DNA from: Apodospora peruviana
Taxonomy: Eukaryota; Ascomycota; Sordariomycetes; Sordariales; Lasiosphaeriaceae
Direction: 5' to 3'
Assembly: GCA_033439685.1 (NCBI GenBank)
Contig: JAUEDM010000005.1
Coordinates: 930,001 to 994,000 of the forward strand
DNA length: 64,000 nucleotides
Shown here: in pieces, positions 42,558-55,600 of the stretch
Layout of the letters: every line of letters starts with the position of its first letter
Position numbering within the stretch: the first letter of the stretch is position 1
Notes under the pieces: generated by a model
The model's input: the letters and a program-made list of their open reading frames with translations, nothing else
Told to the model about the DNA's origin: nothing
The model's database searches: none
Program-made: the position numbers and the translations under genes

Positions 42558-42954
42558 AAAGAGTCTGGTAATTTGTTTGTCTGTAAACTGTTAGATTAGT
42601 ATCTCCTATACAAATGACAGTCAATGTAAATAGGGAAAACAACTTGTGATGGGGGTCATGCAGGTTGGTTGCCATACAACTGAAATGGACAATAATGTTG
42701 ATAGCCATACGTGCTCTGCGTATGCGTCTTGTACGCATATTGCCCGGTTTTGATCAAGTCTGGTTGTCCAGTGGTAGGTAAGGTAATCACACTAAATTAT
42801 ACACCATAACCAATGCCATGGGTTGTTTGGCTCAAGTTTGCCATTGGCTTCATGCTCATCCGGTTATTACGCAGTAACCCCCAAAGAAATACCCGATGAT
42901 ATGTATCTTAGTCTACACTGCAGTACCACACACCTCAGATTCAAAGTCCTCATA
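42558..42954. other. Short intergenic between convergent genes
   Basis: 397 bp, no gene seen; 3' flanks of the WSC and phosphoesterase genes. Confidence 0.4.
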
Positions 42955-43797
42955 TCAAATCTCGACCGTTTTCTGCATATCAAAGCCTCTAGTCTGGCGG
43001 AAATAATACCCCCTCTGGTTCGCAATCAACCGCAACGACCACGTCCCTTCCCTCTCAACCATGAAATCACAGTTATAATGCGTGTGCCCAAACCCCCACA
43101 CCTTGACCTTGTGACTCCTGAAACACTTCTCGGTGGACAAGTCGGTCGAGAAAGCACTCTGTATCCTACTGCCGACATGAATCGGTTCGACAGCCCTTGC
43201 ATCCCTCGTCGGCGTCCAGTGCGTGAGGATAACAATCTTGGACACTTGTAGGCTCTCAACCTGCGCGTTCAGCCAGGCGAGATCGCGGGCGTGCGCCCCG
43301 TTGTGGCTGTCGACGGTCCAGTCGCTCGTCTGGAAAAAATCGTTCAGACCAAGACCGACGTCCATGTGGCGGTCGGGCGGGACGGCGGAGAATAAACTGC
43401 ACCCCAAAATGGCGATGTCAGGGTAACCCGGTGGGACGAAGACATTTCGGTCGAGGAGGACAAATTCGCCGAGCGTGGGCGGCGAGTGGACGTGGCTGCT
43501 TAGTTTGGGCCCTTTGGGAGCTGTCCGCTTGAGACGGACGTCGTCCTGGAATTCCCGGAGAATGGCGATGGTCTCTGGCCAGCTGGAGTGGTACGCTTCG
43601 TGGTTGCCGGGCACGAAAAGGACAGCTGCAAACTGGTGGAGTTGGACAGTCAAAAAGGCCAGAAAGTCATGCTTGTGCGCGGCCACGTTGCCGATGTCGC
43701 CTAGAAGAGCAAGGTATGGTGCTTTTGGCATGATCTCGAACATGTCGTACCCTTTGGGGTTCTCGAGGTGCAGGTCGGAGAGGATTTGGATTTTCAT
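42955..43797 (-). CDS. Calcineurin-like metallophosphoesterase
   Basis: A single exon of 280 residues from ATG at 43797 (MKIQILSDLHLE); the longer in-frame start has no support. The classic five-motif set is visible: D8-x-H10 (SDLHLE), G-D34 (LLGDIGNV), G-N65-H66-E (VPGNHEAYH), a later His in VILTHWTPTRDA, and GHTH in VWGFGHTHYNCDF. These ligate a two-metal centre and hydrolyse phosphoesters. It has no leader and no membrane segment. Fungal relatives are annotated as Ser/Thr phosphatase superfamily proteins; the substrate is unknown. Confidence 0.9.
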   Translation of the reverse strand: MKIQILSDLHLENPKGYDMFEIMPKAPYLALLGDIGNVAAHKHDFLAFLTVQLHQFAAVLFVPGNHEAYHSSWPETIAILREFQDDVRLKRTAPKGPKLSSHVHSPPTLGEFVLLDRNVFVPPGYPDIAILGCSLFSAVPPDRHMDVGLGLNDFFQTSDWTVDSHNGAHARDLAWLNAQVESLQVSKIVILTHWTPTRDARAVEPIHVGSRIQSAFSTDLSTEKCFRSHKVKVWGFGHTHYNCDFMVEREGTWSLRLIANQRGYYFRQTRGFDMQKTVEI

Positions 43798-44155
43798 TGT
43801 GATGATGTTTTTAGGGTTCTGGTGATGATGCGGAGAAGTGTGGCGGTGTCCGTCCCCAGGATGAAATAAATACACGTTCAGCTCTTCTAGGCATCCCAAT
43901 CAAGGCCACTTAGGTGAACAGGCTCCCGACCTACCATTAGCAGCCTTTGAGCCAACCGTATACAACTGTCGTCAAATGGATCGACAAGAACGACAAAGGC
44001 TCCAAATACCATATGTATTATTGAAGAGAAAACATCAGGGCACCCCCAATACTTTAGGACAACCCACCTATGGTACGTTAGGGTTCCCTAAGTCCAGCTG
44101 TCACCTACTAGGCCCCTGACCTCGGGACCACCCTAATTTAATGTATTCTTTACGA
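43798..44155. other. Intergenic before the repeat patch
   Basis: No gene seen; promoter side of the phosphoesterase gene running into AT-richer sequence. Confidence 0.35.
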
Positions 44156-44863
44156 GAAAAGAAGAGGTGGTCTCGAGGGACTGTAAAAAAGGTCTTGCCA
44201 CACTGCTACGTACTCCTTTACCAGGATCTAGAAACCTTATTACAAGTACCTTCTAAGGCATTATTTAAATAGGAAATAGCCGTTATGTCCGTTAACGTTA
44301 TTCGGTGTATTAGTTTTTTCTTATTGAGACAAAGCTTTTAGAAAGGTATTTGCATAAAGGTCTCTATGTGACGAGCCAGTGCAATGACCCAAACCATTAC
44401 ACCAAATTCCCCTCAATCGCAAAAGGATGCCAGAATACCAAAGGTGCCAACCTTCGGAATTCTAATGGGCTGTATACCTTTGACGGTCGCAATCGTTCAA
44501 TCAAGCCTCAATCGCGCTAACCGTCACACTCTAAATTACGGTAAAGGAGTGCCTATGTTGAGGGAAAATCCTCGATCAGATAGGTAACTGGTTAGATCTG
44601 GCGAAGGTCACGTAGTGACCCTTCTGATCTTACAGTTAGCACACTATGTGGCCAGCTGTAAGGTAGGTAGAAGGATTCTATATTGTAAGGGAGAGGTTGT
44701 CTCCAGACTGTGACATATATGGCAAGCTGGTCAGACATAGCGCCTGACCGGCCCGAACAGGCAAAGCCTGTTCTAACTGTGCCAGCTATATCTGTCACGT
44801 AACAATCTAGATACAGTTTGGCAAGACGATTCCTACAGTCCTTCGAGACCATTTCTTCTTTGC
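44156..44863. mobile_element. Foldback/MITE-like element 1, 708 bp, ~50 bp terminal inverted repeats
   Basis: The left end (44156-44205) reads GAAAAGAAGAGGTGGTCTCG, then AGGGACTGT and GGTCTTGCCACACTG. The right end, read inward on the minus strand (44863-44814), reads GCAAAGAAGAAATGGTCTCG, then AAGGACTGT and CGTCTTGCCAAACTG. The two arms match over ~50 bp with mostly transition differences. The interior holds no transposase, though a minus frame at 44592-44852 is open for 86 codons. No clean target duplication was found. It is probably a non-autonomous, decayed DNA element. Confidence 0.6.
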
Positions 44864-45056
44864 TATTGCAACCAACAATGACCTACCCGAAATTGAATCA
44901 AGTTTGTCAATTTAATTAAGTTTAGAAAGAAGAGAGATCCATTTGATCCCGATTGGATTAAGTTAAATTGACTAAATTGAAATAACGTAAATTTGTTAGG
45001 AGCGCTGCAGAGTTGGAAGCTTCAATGCTGCTATGCAAGTATTATTACTTACCTAA

Positions 45057-45857
45057 TTACTGACGGAGAATGCACTGCTCAAAGTGCTCTTCAACAATTT
45101 TGCGGAGCTCAGGTTTGTCGACTTCCAAAGCGTCGTCAAGGCCAGGATCTCGAGCAGATAGTAAGGCGTAGGGCGGTGTCGACGACAGGTTTGTACTTGA
45201 ACTGATCGGGAAGTCCCTCGCGATACTTGAAGAACAGCTGAGTATGGTCCAAAGGTCCTGCCCAGCCCTTGCCCATTTCGCCCTTGAACCTATCGCTTAG
45301 ATGGCTAATTCCCGAAACTTTGAACAATCCCATGGGATACTTATGAAACTTACATGACTGCTGTGTCCCCGTTGACAAGCGTTCCCACCTCCTCGTACGT
45401 CAACTTGGCCAACCGCTCAACATTCCGACTCCATATCGAGATATCGACCTGCCACTCGTTCTTTCCATCGTGGTCGGGCATAAAGCAAAGATTTATCCTC
45501 CGCCGGAACATGATGATGTTATCGATGGTATGATGCGCGTCCCTATCTATCTTGATTTGGTCCCTGAAACACTTGGAGAGCATGTTCCGCCAGGGGAATT
45601 CGGTCCGCGACAACTGGTCCAAATTATCAGGGCTAGGCCTCAGGGATGCGCACCAAGGTGTATCTACCCCTCCGACCAAAGACTGATGCTGTTCGGCTGG
45701 GTAGTGAAGACTTTTGAGCGTGTATTTCAAGGCTCTAAACTCGGGGACCCTGGTGTTGGATGGTGTGGGAGTAACATGGCTTGACCCACCAACCGTAAGG
45801 AGGACGCTGGGCATCGCTCTGCAGGTCGTCTTGACTTGTCTTTGCTGATGGCGCCAT
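45057..45857 (-). pseudogene. Degenerate multi-frame gene, unidentified
   Basis: A clear start-like frame (MAPSAKTSQDDLQSDAQRPP) begins at ATG 45857 and stops about 40 codons later. A different frame then carries the bulk: EFRALKYTLKSLHYP ... INLCFMPDHDGKNEWQVDI ... NVERLAKLTYEEVGTLVNGD. A 64 bp intron (45290-45353, GTAAGT...ATAG) joins it to FKGEMGKGWAGPLDHTQLFF, then KYREGLPDQFKYKPVVDT. A second frame change near 45180 leads to YALLSARDPGLDDALEVDKP, then ELRKIVEEHFEQCIL and a stop at 45057. At least two frame breaks separate protein-like pieces. It lies between the two foldback elements. I do not recognise the family. Confidence 0.5.
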
Positions 45858-46258
45858 GATGATTTGTCGAGCCATCGACGTGATATGTTCTGTGCCCGGG
45901 TTCAAGGACCCAAGTAACCTACAATGGAGGTACTAATCTCGTGATGATGAGTTGCAAGTACGAACGAACAGATCAAAAGGATTGATGGTGGGCTTCCTCT
46001 CCTTTGAATATGTTCAAATTTGTGCGTAGGTCTGTCGAAAAGTTAACTGTTGCCGGAGTTCTTTGAGAGAAATACAGTTCTCAGCCAAAGGAAGTCTGAG
46101 TCGGGTTTGACTTTCTTCCGCAGTTATCAGAACTTTATTTCTTTTATCATACATACACTACATCAAATCATAAGATAACATCTAGCAAGAGGACTCAGAG
46201 TTTGGCCTACTGACTGGAGCTGTAGAGATGGCACTACACACAATACGAACTTAAAATA

Positions 46259-46690
46259 CAGGAATTAAGCTGAGGTAGTCTAACCGGACTGGTGGAAACG
46301 TCTTACTAAACTGTCATACTCGTTTGCCGAGATATAAACACTTAGTACGAGTACCTTCCAAGGCCGTATTTGAACAAGAAAAGACTGTTGTACTAAATAT
46401 AAACTTGATGTTTATTTTACTCAAACGTGTATTTCAAGCTCACGGGTAGCATACTAGCTCTGCAATCAAAACATTATGGTTTCCATTCGAGGCGTCGCAA
46501 TATGATAATACTTATAGTGATATGTGGCGGGCACAACAGTTATTTTTGTTATAGATAGGACGTTGCAAGTCTTCGCCTTAAGGTTTTAATAAATCCTACT
46601 AGAGGTGTCCCTCGGGCTAGTTTATGTATGGCGTTACAGTCTGGTAAGACGTTTCCTACAGTCCGGTCAGACCACCTTATTAAGTTCCTG
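46259..46690. mobile_element. Foldback/MITE-like element 2, 432 bp, related to element 1
   Basis: The left end (46259 on) reads CAGGAATTAAGCTGAGGTAG, then TCTAACCGGACTGG and AAACGTCTTACTAAACTG. The right end, read inward on the minus strand from 46690, reads CAGGAACTTAATAAGGTGG, then TCTGACCGGACTGT and AAACGTCTTACCAGACTG. The core GGTGGTCT...GGACTG...CGTCTTGCC is shared with element 1. Inside, 46340-46391 also matches element 1 at 44235-44286 (AGTACCTTCCAAGGC versus AGTACCTTCTAAGGC). Most differences are C-to-T or G-to-A. Confidence 0.6.
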
Positions 46691-49600
46691 CTTGACAAGT
46701 CTTCCGAACGTTGTGTGCATCTGGAGGCAAACTGTTCCGCTGTGAGACTTTCAGCTCCAGACTTCCGGACCCAGAGCCGAGAGGGGCAAGGAAACACCTC
46801 GGCGGGAAAAGGCTCTGCAGCCGCCCTGCATCATACAGTAGTGGAGCATCGGTCAGATTTGAGACAGAAAAGCTAAGACTTTGGGGATGACATTTTTCAT
46901 CAATGCTCCTCGACATTAAAGCGGACGCGGGTCGGCGGGGACTCGGCGTCAACATCGTTGGGGATAACAACCTTTATCGGCATCTCCTTTCCATTAGTCA
47001 GCTTCTTCTTGGCAAGTTAGAGACGTTTCTGTGTACACCCGATTTCCCAGGTACAGCTGTGCCTTACTTCTGATGACTCTTAGTACCTCGAGATTTTCAG
47101 AGGACTCGAGTGGGAATGTGGCAGGCATAGTGTCTACCAAAGGAACCTGGAACCCAAGGGACCTCGCCAGCCTGGCCCATGATCCAGTGAGGACCGTGAG
47201 GTGCCTTGGACGGTCAGTCAGTCTCACACCTACCTAAGGTACTTACCTGGCCCGTCCGGTTCATATTACGACTTGTTCCTGCGGATGACCGTCTGCAACC
47301 AGACGGCAACCTGTGGGACTGTCCGTGGAGTTGAACCAAAACGCAAGGGCAACTTCTTATGTTGGATCTTCATGCACCTACAATGATTTACAGTACAGCT
47401 GTTCTTACCGCGTCCTAGCATCAAGAGTTTCTACCCACGCAGTTAGACTAGGTTGAGACGCCATCCGGTTCACTGCGGATGGCCTCGATACTTTTTTCAG
47501 TCTTTTCTTTGTTCGTCCTACCGTAATCACACTTGTCATTAACCGATCACAGAACTGGAAGACTCCGTCCTTAAGACTGGAAAACATTTAGGTAGGCAAA
47601 GAGACAACCATGTCATCATCGGGCCGAGCCGTAGATGTTCTTAGAACAAACTATAGCACGGCACGGCACATCATGTTCAAGTCGCCCCGTTGGAAGAGGA
47701 ACTCCTCACTGCTTGGGTTCGTTGGCGGGTCTGCCTTTCTCGAACAGGAATCACGTTTATTTACGAGGTAAGGTAGGTTTGGACAAGACACCAATGTTCA
47801 ATAATAGCATCCTCCTTCTGTGCTCCATTCTCAGAGCGTGTGTCGTTCTAATTCCAGGTCAAGTGCGCGGCCGGCTAATGAACAACAATCCCCGAATAAT
47901 ATCTTTTGTCTCTACTTTTGTCGGTTGCAAGTTCGTCACATTCTTTGGCAGATGTCTAATTTGGAGCCGGACATCACAAAAGGGCATGGGCAATATCGCT
48001 ACGCGGAAACGGATACCTGACAAAAGACGTGCAGGCAATGATGAACACCGGACCTTATGCAAGGTGCCGTGTTGAGAAGCTTAAATCTAAGAAAAGATCA
48101 GCCGCAATGGAAGGCAGCATATCTGAGGTACGCGGAGATAATTCCAGAATTTTGGGGGTAAACGGCCACCAGCATCACATCACACCATGGTCAGCAGCAG
48201 CTGGCAAGCCCCGTCATTCAACTGATCTCGAAGCATACCTAAAGAAGACAAATTACCTCCCTCCCAAGAAAACACAACCGCCCAGATTGGACATTCCTCG
48301 CCCCGTAGGAACCAAATTTGGAACTAACTTGGGAGGGCGCATGATGCCGGGTGTGCGTTACAGCTAGCACCCGACCTACTGTACCTTAGGCATATCAAGT
48401 TGGCATTTGGAAATACACGCGCGTTTGTTCCTGGTTTCGGCAACGAGCCTAGATGGAGGCATCCGACCATCCATCCCATCACGCCCTGTGTGACTGTGTT
48501 CCCATACCTCATGATTCTCCCGCGGCGGCCGCTGGCACAGCAAGTACCCGCCGCGTGACGTAGTCACGGTATGGGAGGGAACCCGCGTCGTTTCTATCCC
48601 CAGAAAATGTAACGACGGGCTGGCTGACTGGCCCTCCTAATTCTGTCATCATTTTAAACCACCGAGTCGGTCGGTTCTTGTCTAATTATTGATGATAATC
48701 AAAAAGCCAAGGAAAACGCGGGAAGGGCCGCCGCCGAGTAAAGAGAGCCGTGCTTTCCATAGGTACAGAGAAGGACCCTACTGCTCGCCTGCAATAATAT
48801 GAACACTGTTCAATGTGGGTTAGCGGAGGCAGCGCGACTAATCTGTATGTCTATTTTGACCACCCTACCTAGCCGCGTCTCGTCTCGCACCACGATCGGT
48901 GAGGGAAGGTGTGAGGGTGACTGACTGTGTGGGTGTGTGCTGTTTGATACCCTGCTGGGCCCGTCTCGGCCGCTTATTGGCCCAGACAGACGCAGCCCAT
49001 CACCATTCCACAAGCGCGAACGGCGAGTGTTAGCCGCGGGTGGTGTGTAGCATTCTGGCGGCCAGCTTGCGTCGGGTAGTCGAGCAGCCGGCTGCAAAAG
49101 CGATATTATTTAGCCTGTCGTCTTGGGGCGCTATCCTGTGGTGCGACGGTATTTTACCTGGTCCCGTTCCCCTACCCATCTGGTTATTCTCATTTTTAGC
49201 ATCAGTTGGAAACACAAATTCAGTGGCAGGTCCAATAAGGGCTTCCAATCTGTGTTGTGGGGGGCCAACTCGGGTCCCGGTCATCGTCTCACTCGTCTAG
49301 ACTTGAAATGAAAAGTCTGGGGAAATAAACTCTCACATCCAGTCGATCCGGTGATGGTCCGGTCCCGCAATCTCCCGCACACCGTCGCATCGGGCATCTA
49401 GAAATTAGACGCTGTAATCTCACCTGCTTGCCGCGCAATGCTGGCGACAACCGCTGCGAGCCTGCGACAGGCGGGTGGCTATTTCGAGCGCGCCTCGCTC
49501 TGCCGCTCAACTAGCCGCTAGCCGTCTTGAGCGCGCCAAAGCCCAAAGGTGAGATTTGCTGGCGTATCAAGTGCCCACCTCAAGTGCCAAGTGGTCGCAA

Positions 49601-52600
49601 TGACTGACCGACCGCAACATTGATTGCGCGGGCCTCTGCTCTTGGTCGGTCTCGGTCTTTTGGTCCCCAAACCCGTGCTTGTGCTCGGCTTTGACTTTGT
49701 CCATTTGTTTACTGCTTGTATGCCCCCAACCAGCATGAATGCGGCAGTAGCGGTGAACGACAACCTGAACGGGCAGATGCGGAAATGCGCGCTAGAGGCG
49801 AAGCGCCGCTCATGGAGCAAAACACCCCGATCGATCCATGGTACACATTGCTGTAGATGACACCGAGCATGAATCTACCCACCCGCGCCGACGACGCCGA
49901 TTCGTACGGGTTTTCCGCTTTCCAGATAGACGCCACAGTCTTGCTTGAGTTTATCTGCTCTCGTCGCTTTGCCTCCCGGATCCGTGCAACGATCGACGAC
50001 GGGTTGTCCCAAGTCCCCCAAGTTGCAGCCGGCCGCTCAGTCACCAAGTGTTTCCTACCTCCGCGTCGACCGGTTTCCATATTTCCATATGATGAAGCGG
50101 CGGCGGCGGCGTGAATGGGAGGGAGATGGGGGGCCTCCATATTGGGTCACCTCATGAAGAGAAGAGCACGGCATATCCCGAACAAGGTTGGTGTTTGGGC
50201 TACCGCGTCCTTGCACACTTGCTAAACTGGTCATCGGCGGTCGGGACCGAATTGAGCAGCGCGTCCTTGAAGTAATGAAGTTTGAGTTTTGCCCACCGGC
50301 CGGCCGTTCAGCATTGATGAAGAAGCGCTTCTCACAATTTGTTGTCATTGGCGCGCGGGCCCGCACGGCCTCAAAGGCCTTCATCATCTCGCTTGACACA
50401 CTGACCTCTGTAGTCAGGTCGACAAAAAAGTCGGGAAAGTTCTGAAGCACAAGTCAAAGTGCATTGACTGGCGCCGCGCAGCTCCACGTCTGGCGTTAAG
50501 TTGCCAGGCCTCCATCCGTGCCGCGCGAGATCAGATCTGGGTTCGATGGAGATATGCACCTTGACAAATTGACGGAATGGCTGGTCGGCAGTAGCCGCTT
50601 CGGTATTCTGCGAACACGGATTCGATCGATGTGTGCAATGCCGATCTTTGACCCTGGTGGTTGTCGTTCTTCATTAATTTCAGCAGATCGAGTGTGGCTG
50701 GTGTGAGACATTTAAACTGACAAATTTGTTGTTTTGGGCGTTTGAGGGCTCCCGAGGGCACCAGGGCACCCATCGAGAGATGTGTGGGGGGCCGCGGGCG
50801 GGATCTCCGGCTACTGCACGTCATCAGCCACGCGGAGAAACCCTGAAGCAACCCACCCCACCACAGACCGCGGGGGGACAAAGACGGCTTCACCTCAGTT
50901 CAAGTTGAATTCAATCTTGAGGTTTCTCGCAGCTATCTCGCAGCCACCTCTCCAGAAAGACATACAATTATGCAGGGTAAACTTCCAGCAGGAGGCTTGG
51001 AACTCGAGTAAGCTGTAAGTCAGGGGATAGACATGGCGGATGACGTGCAACACACAGTAATTGCATGTCGCCATGGTGCACCCCGAGGCAAATGGAACTG
51101 CCGACACGGAACATAAATCACCAACAAGTTTAATTGTTGTTGTGTTGTCTTGATTCTTCCTCTGCGCGTGATGCTAACTAATCCCGCGGACAAGCCAGGA
51201 GATGTCTCTCACGAGATCTCGTCCATCCACGGGGACAAAGTTGGTAGCTCAGCCACCGGCTCTCGGCTGGGTCAAACTGTCTCTGGGACGGCATCTGTGC
51301 GACAACGGTGATTGGTGGGGGTTGTGTGTGTATCGATGTTTCAAGACATGCGTCGGCCAATCGCGGCGCTCGGTGCACTATCCACGGCGTTCGCCTCCGA
51401 CAGCCAAGCGGCCAGATTCGGCTTGGTAGGGGCTCTCGGTGGCCTCCAGATGCCCGTGGCTTTCCAGGTTATCCCCGGACTGCCGTGGACGGACAAAATG
51501 CGGAGAGGGAGCAGGGAAAAAGCGTTGGACGCCCGACGCCGAGAAAAGGGGGCGGTGACCGACCCTTTCTCCAGGTGAACAGGGGTGATGTCAATTGCGT
51601 GGACTGGCGATGGACAAAACAAACCGGCAGATTTCTCTTTGGATGGAAGATTTACCAGCTGTCATGCCCAAGCAGTTGCCATTGGATGCCGGTTTCTGGA
51701 GTCGCCCTTATACGGAGTATTCCTATCGGTAATTTGGCCGACCGTGGTTGCGTTCAGGGGGAAAATCTGTACGTACGGATTACGAGAGCCTAGATCTGCT
51801 TTTACTTACCAAATGGAATACCGACTCTCTAACGCCACTCTTCTTATCGCATTCCCACGCATGCGCCCCGTCAAGACGAGATACACGGTCGAGGAGAAAA
51901 GTTGCATCGGAAGAGAAGCTCGTGTGGCTGATGAAATGACGGGAGTTCCTGCTTGAGCTTTGACTTGGTGACGGGCGGGGTCAGAGCACCTCCATTCCGA
52001 GATTGGGCCTCATCCTCCACAATGCACAGGTTATTTATCATTAAGACAGTCAACCAAAAAGGAATGAATATTGAATAGGCTGTATTACGGCGCACTTCAT
52101 TTACGATTTCGGCCGCGATTACTGTCAGAACCGGGGAATTTGAACAAAACAGGACAATTTTGAAACACCGGAGGTGGGACGACTGAGGTAATCGCTAAGG
52201 AAGTTGAGATGAACACCGGCAATTCATCCGACGCCGTTACCCATGAATCACTGCAAGAACACATCCCGACTGCTTACTGCCTGACGTAAGAAGGAAAGAA
52301 AGAGAAACGTATGATGCGGCGCGGCCAAACTCCCCGAACGCCGTTCAAGAATGTCCGAAATACGGGGTATCCGGCCTCGGTCCCGGCCCTTGAACGCCAA
52401 GGTTGTATCTGGGGGAGGCGTACTCACAGTGCCCCTTTTCTTGACCACATTCGCAAAAATGATTCATACAAAATATTTATCTCTCGGCCGCAGCATTTTC
52501 TGTAACCAACCACTGCAGTATTTCTCCGAATTTTTCGATGCGAGATGGTAGCATCCAGGAGCATCCGCCGCCGCACCCCTGGTGCCTGCCCTTGTGGGGG

Positions 52601-55600
52601 AGGGTTCAAGACAGATATCAGCCACGTTTTGGGATGAGGTATATGATAAGGCGTAGCTGATTGATCATAGGTAAGCTCAAAGCGATGCGGCAGTGATTAA
52701 AGACATGCAAGCAATTCGTCTGTTCTGTTCTCTCGGCCGGCAGACCAGTGCAGTGCTGCAACCTCAACCCTCCATCACGTTACCAACGAGAGCCCTCCTG
52801 AGGCACAAGGCATGACCTGTAAACTTGGGCGATGATCCATCATCCCAACATACATCCTGTACATATGATCACGGACAGCTTCATCACAAACAAACTGGAT
52901 ACCACATGATGCAACCAACAGAAACAACATGCCTGTGACTGTGAGGATAATTCGGTAAAGGCTGAGAGAAACCCTTGAACAAAATGCCAGGGCTTGTATG
53001 CACGAAATGTTTTAAAACTCTCTCAATTCTCCCATCGTTTCGTTTCACACTCTCGCGCTCTGCAGGTTCGGTACCCTACAAACGTGGAGTTCAGGGGGGA
53101 TGGACCCTTGCGAACGAAAAACGCCACCAAGAAAGGGGGACTCGGCACGCTAGGACCACACGCAAACAAGGGATAATGAGGACTACGACGACGACGCAGG
53201 AGAGATACAGACACACATACCATCCATATGCGAGATTGATTGGATCTGGATAATATAAACCGGGTGTGGCTGCTGCCAGTGGTTAAAGTGTACGACTACG
53301 CCGACAGGAAAATCCGAAGGTGGCGGTGACCAATTTGGGGGGTAGCACAGCAAGGCCTCAAGTGTATTATGTATGCTTCTTCGGTATCCGTGGACAGCAT
53401 CGAGATCTCTTTTTATATCTTGGATATTTGCTATCACATTGACCGCTGAAAGATGGACGAAAGTGATAGCCGGCATGGAAGTAAATTGCAGAGTCAATGC
53501 CCTGGAGTATTAGAAACAATGGGCCACTCGGGAAGGCCTGTCTGTTCACTGTAATGATCTACGGATACCTGCGAGAATTGTACGTACGCAGGCATTGATA
53601 GACAGCCACATCGGAACGATATCTCATTTTCCTCGCGATAACGTGGTAAAGGCACCCTACACCACTGGTGGGTTGCCGCATCACGACCGTCACATCCACA
53701 TGCTTCTTGGGCCTCTCAATATTCCAAGCGATATCGTGCCTATCTTATGTTCGGGCCAACATTGATACGGGTTGTTGATGGTGAGGTGTCGAAGCTGGCG
53801 GTGCGTCGCTGGCTGATTGGTCCAGAATGTCCCCTGTTGCTCTGCTGGACAGCGGGATTAGTGGGGCATAATAAAGACCCAAACTCACCGCGCTTTCTGA
53901 ATCCGAAAACAAGATGACTCAAGCGCTACATGGCCTCGGAAAAGAAAGCAAAAGCGTCTGGATAAACAAGACTTGCAGACCCTATCGATCCATCTGATCT
54001 GACAGTCTGACTGTGGTGCTGACCTCTGCCTCGCCTATTGATTCCGCTTAACACCCGGGACAGGATTTGACGTGGGGTTCTGGACCACCCACCGAGACGA
54101 ACCCCTCGCCTGTTTCATGTCTGGACGTCGGGCTCGACACCCCGCCAATGACAGCCACTCGATGTCAACCTCTGGAAAGCTCTCACCCATTCATCAAGGG
54201 GCTTATGCGGACCGACGTTTATGACATGGGGTGAAATGCAAATCCAGAGCCATTCAAACCGCGGTGCCACCAGCCATTCTCAGGAACTGCTCCTGCCCTA
54301 TGACTTCTACTGTAATAACTCTTCCCTGGTCGAGGGATGAGAAACGAAGTTTCAAGGTACTGCAACTCCGTGTGGGATACATACCCGAAAACACAATTCT
54401 GCGTACCCCTTTCGTGATAAAAGATTCCAATCCCTTCACCGATCACCTGGAATTCAGGATCTAATAGTTATCTTGTTTGCAAGAAAATAAGGCCCGGGGC
54501 TTCTTTTAATATTCATCATCCATCAACGACAGTAATAAGACCGAAGCTTCCTGACTCGGCAACTCACCTCCCTTTGGTCGACCTCCGTGATTCACACAGT
54601 CTATCTCTTACAACCCCACCACCCAAAGACATCAAAGGCCAATTATTTTTTACGACACGACACCGACACGACATTCATTGTAAAGCAACGACGACACAGC
54701 TCTCCCTTGGGTCGCCAGCCACGTATCCTTCACTGTAAGTTTGACTTTGCCGGTCTTGCTTTTGCCCTGGAATCCCTTCGATATATCGGAGCCTGCGAGC
54801 CTGCTGTTCAGTAGCGCGCTTTTGCAGGCATCCCTTTTTCACGATTGCATGCAACTTCGCCGCCTACAAATCTCAGTCAGGAGCCACATCCCAAATAATC
54901 ATGGCGTCGAGCTTTGACGTAGGCAGAAACACAACAACCACATCTCGCGCCCATCTGGATCTTGAATTATACCTCCCCCTGCCGCCTCACTGCATCCTCC
55001 ACCCCAAAAGTCTTTTTGTTTGTGACCGACCGAACTTGGGACGGTGTCGGGTTACAAAGCCAGGCCCTGCCGCAAAGACCCAGAACTAACCTCTCTCCTT
55101 TGCAAGCATTCTATTTGTTTTTGTTTGTTGCGTTAGGCAGCGTCTCAGGCATCTTTTTCAACACGAATTCGACTGCTATACGAGTTGATTGGACGAGTCG
55201 CGATCTGATTCCAGACAGGCCTAGCCACGACCCGTTCGACACACCAGTGGCCTCGAGAAGCACATTCGCCCGTTTGACAACACCCCAACCCCGCCGCTCC
55301 GCCTCGCACTTGCCGCTGCCCCAAGCAGTCGCCAACAACGATACACGAATCAACCCCCCAAGCCAAGCCACCCCACTGACAAGTACCTAACACTGGGCGA
55401 CTGCTCGAACAACTCGACCGCTATTCCATTTTCTACCGCCTAGCAGTGGATTTTGGGTTTTAGCACTTAGCGCGCGACTGCCACCCCACTTTCACTTTCA
55501 GCACAGGTACCTCTGTAGCTTTACCGCAAGCTTGCATCTCGTGCGCCCTTTCACCCATATTAATTATTCGGAGCCCTCGATCCCCGGATCGAAAATAACG

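Noticed and set aside
44592..44852. 86-codon minus frame inside foldback element 1, considered as a transposase piece or LTR (TGTTACGTGACA)
   Set aside because: No transposase motif. The LTR idea failed because no matching second end or target duplication was found.
48029..48367. 112-codon plus frame with Lys/Pro-rich end
   Set aside because: No domain, no splice structure, isolated in gene-poor DNA.
51336..51578. Frame with fairly protein-like sequence (AALGALSTAFASDSQAARF)
   Set aside because: Only 80 codons, another plus-strand frame overlaps it, and no flanking exon could be found; not enough to call a gene.
54901..55089. 62-codon plus frame (MASSFDVGRN) upstream of the cyclin, considered as a small gene
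   Set aside because: Low-complexity start and no support; at most a candidate upstream frame in a long leader.
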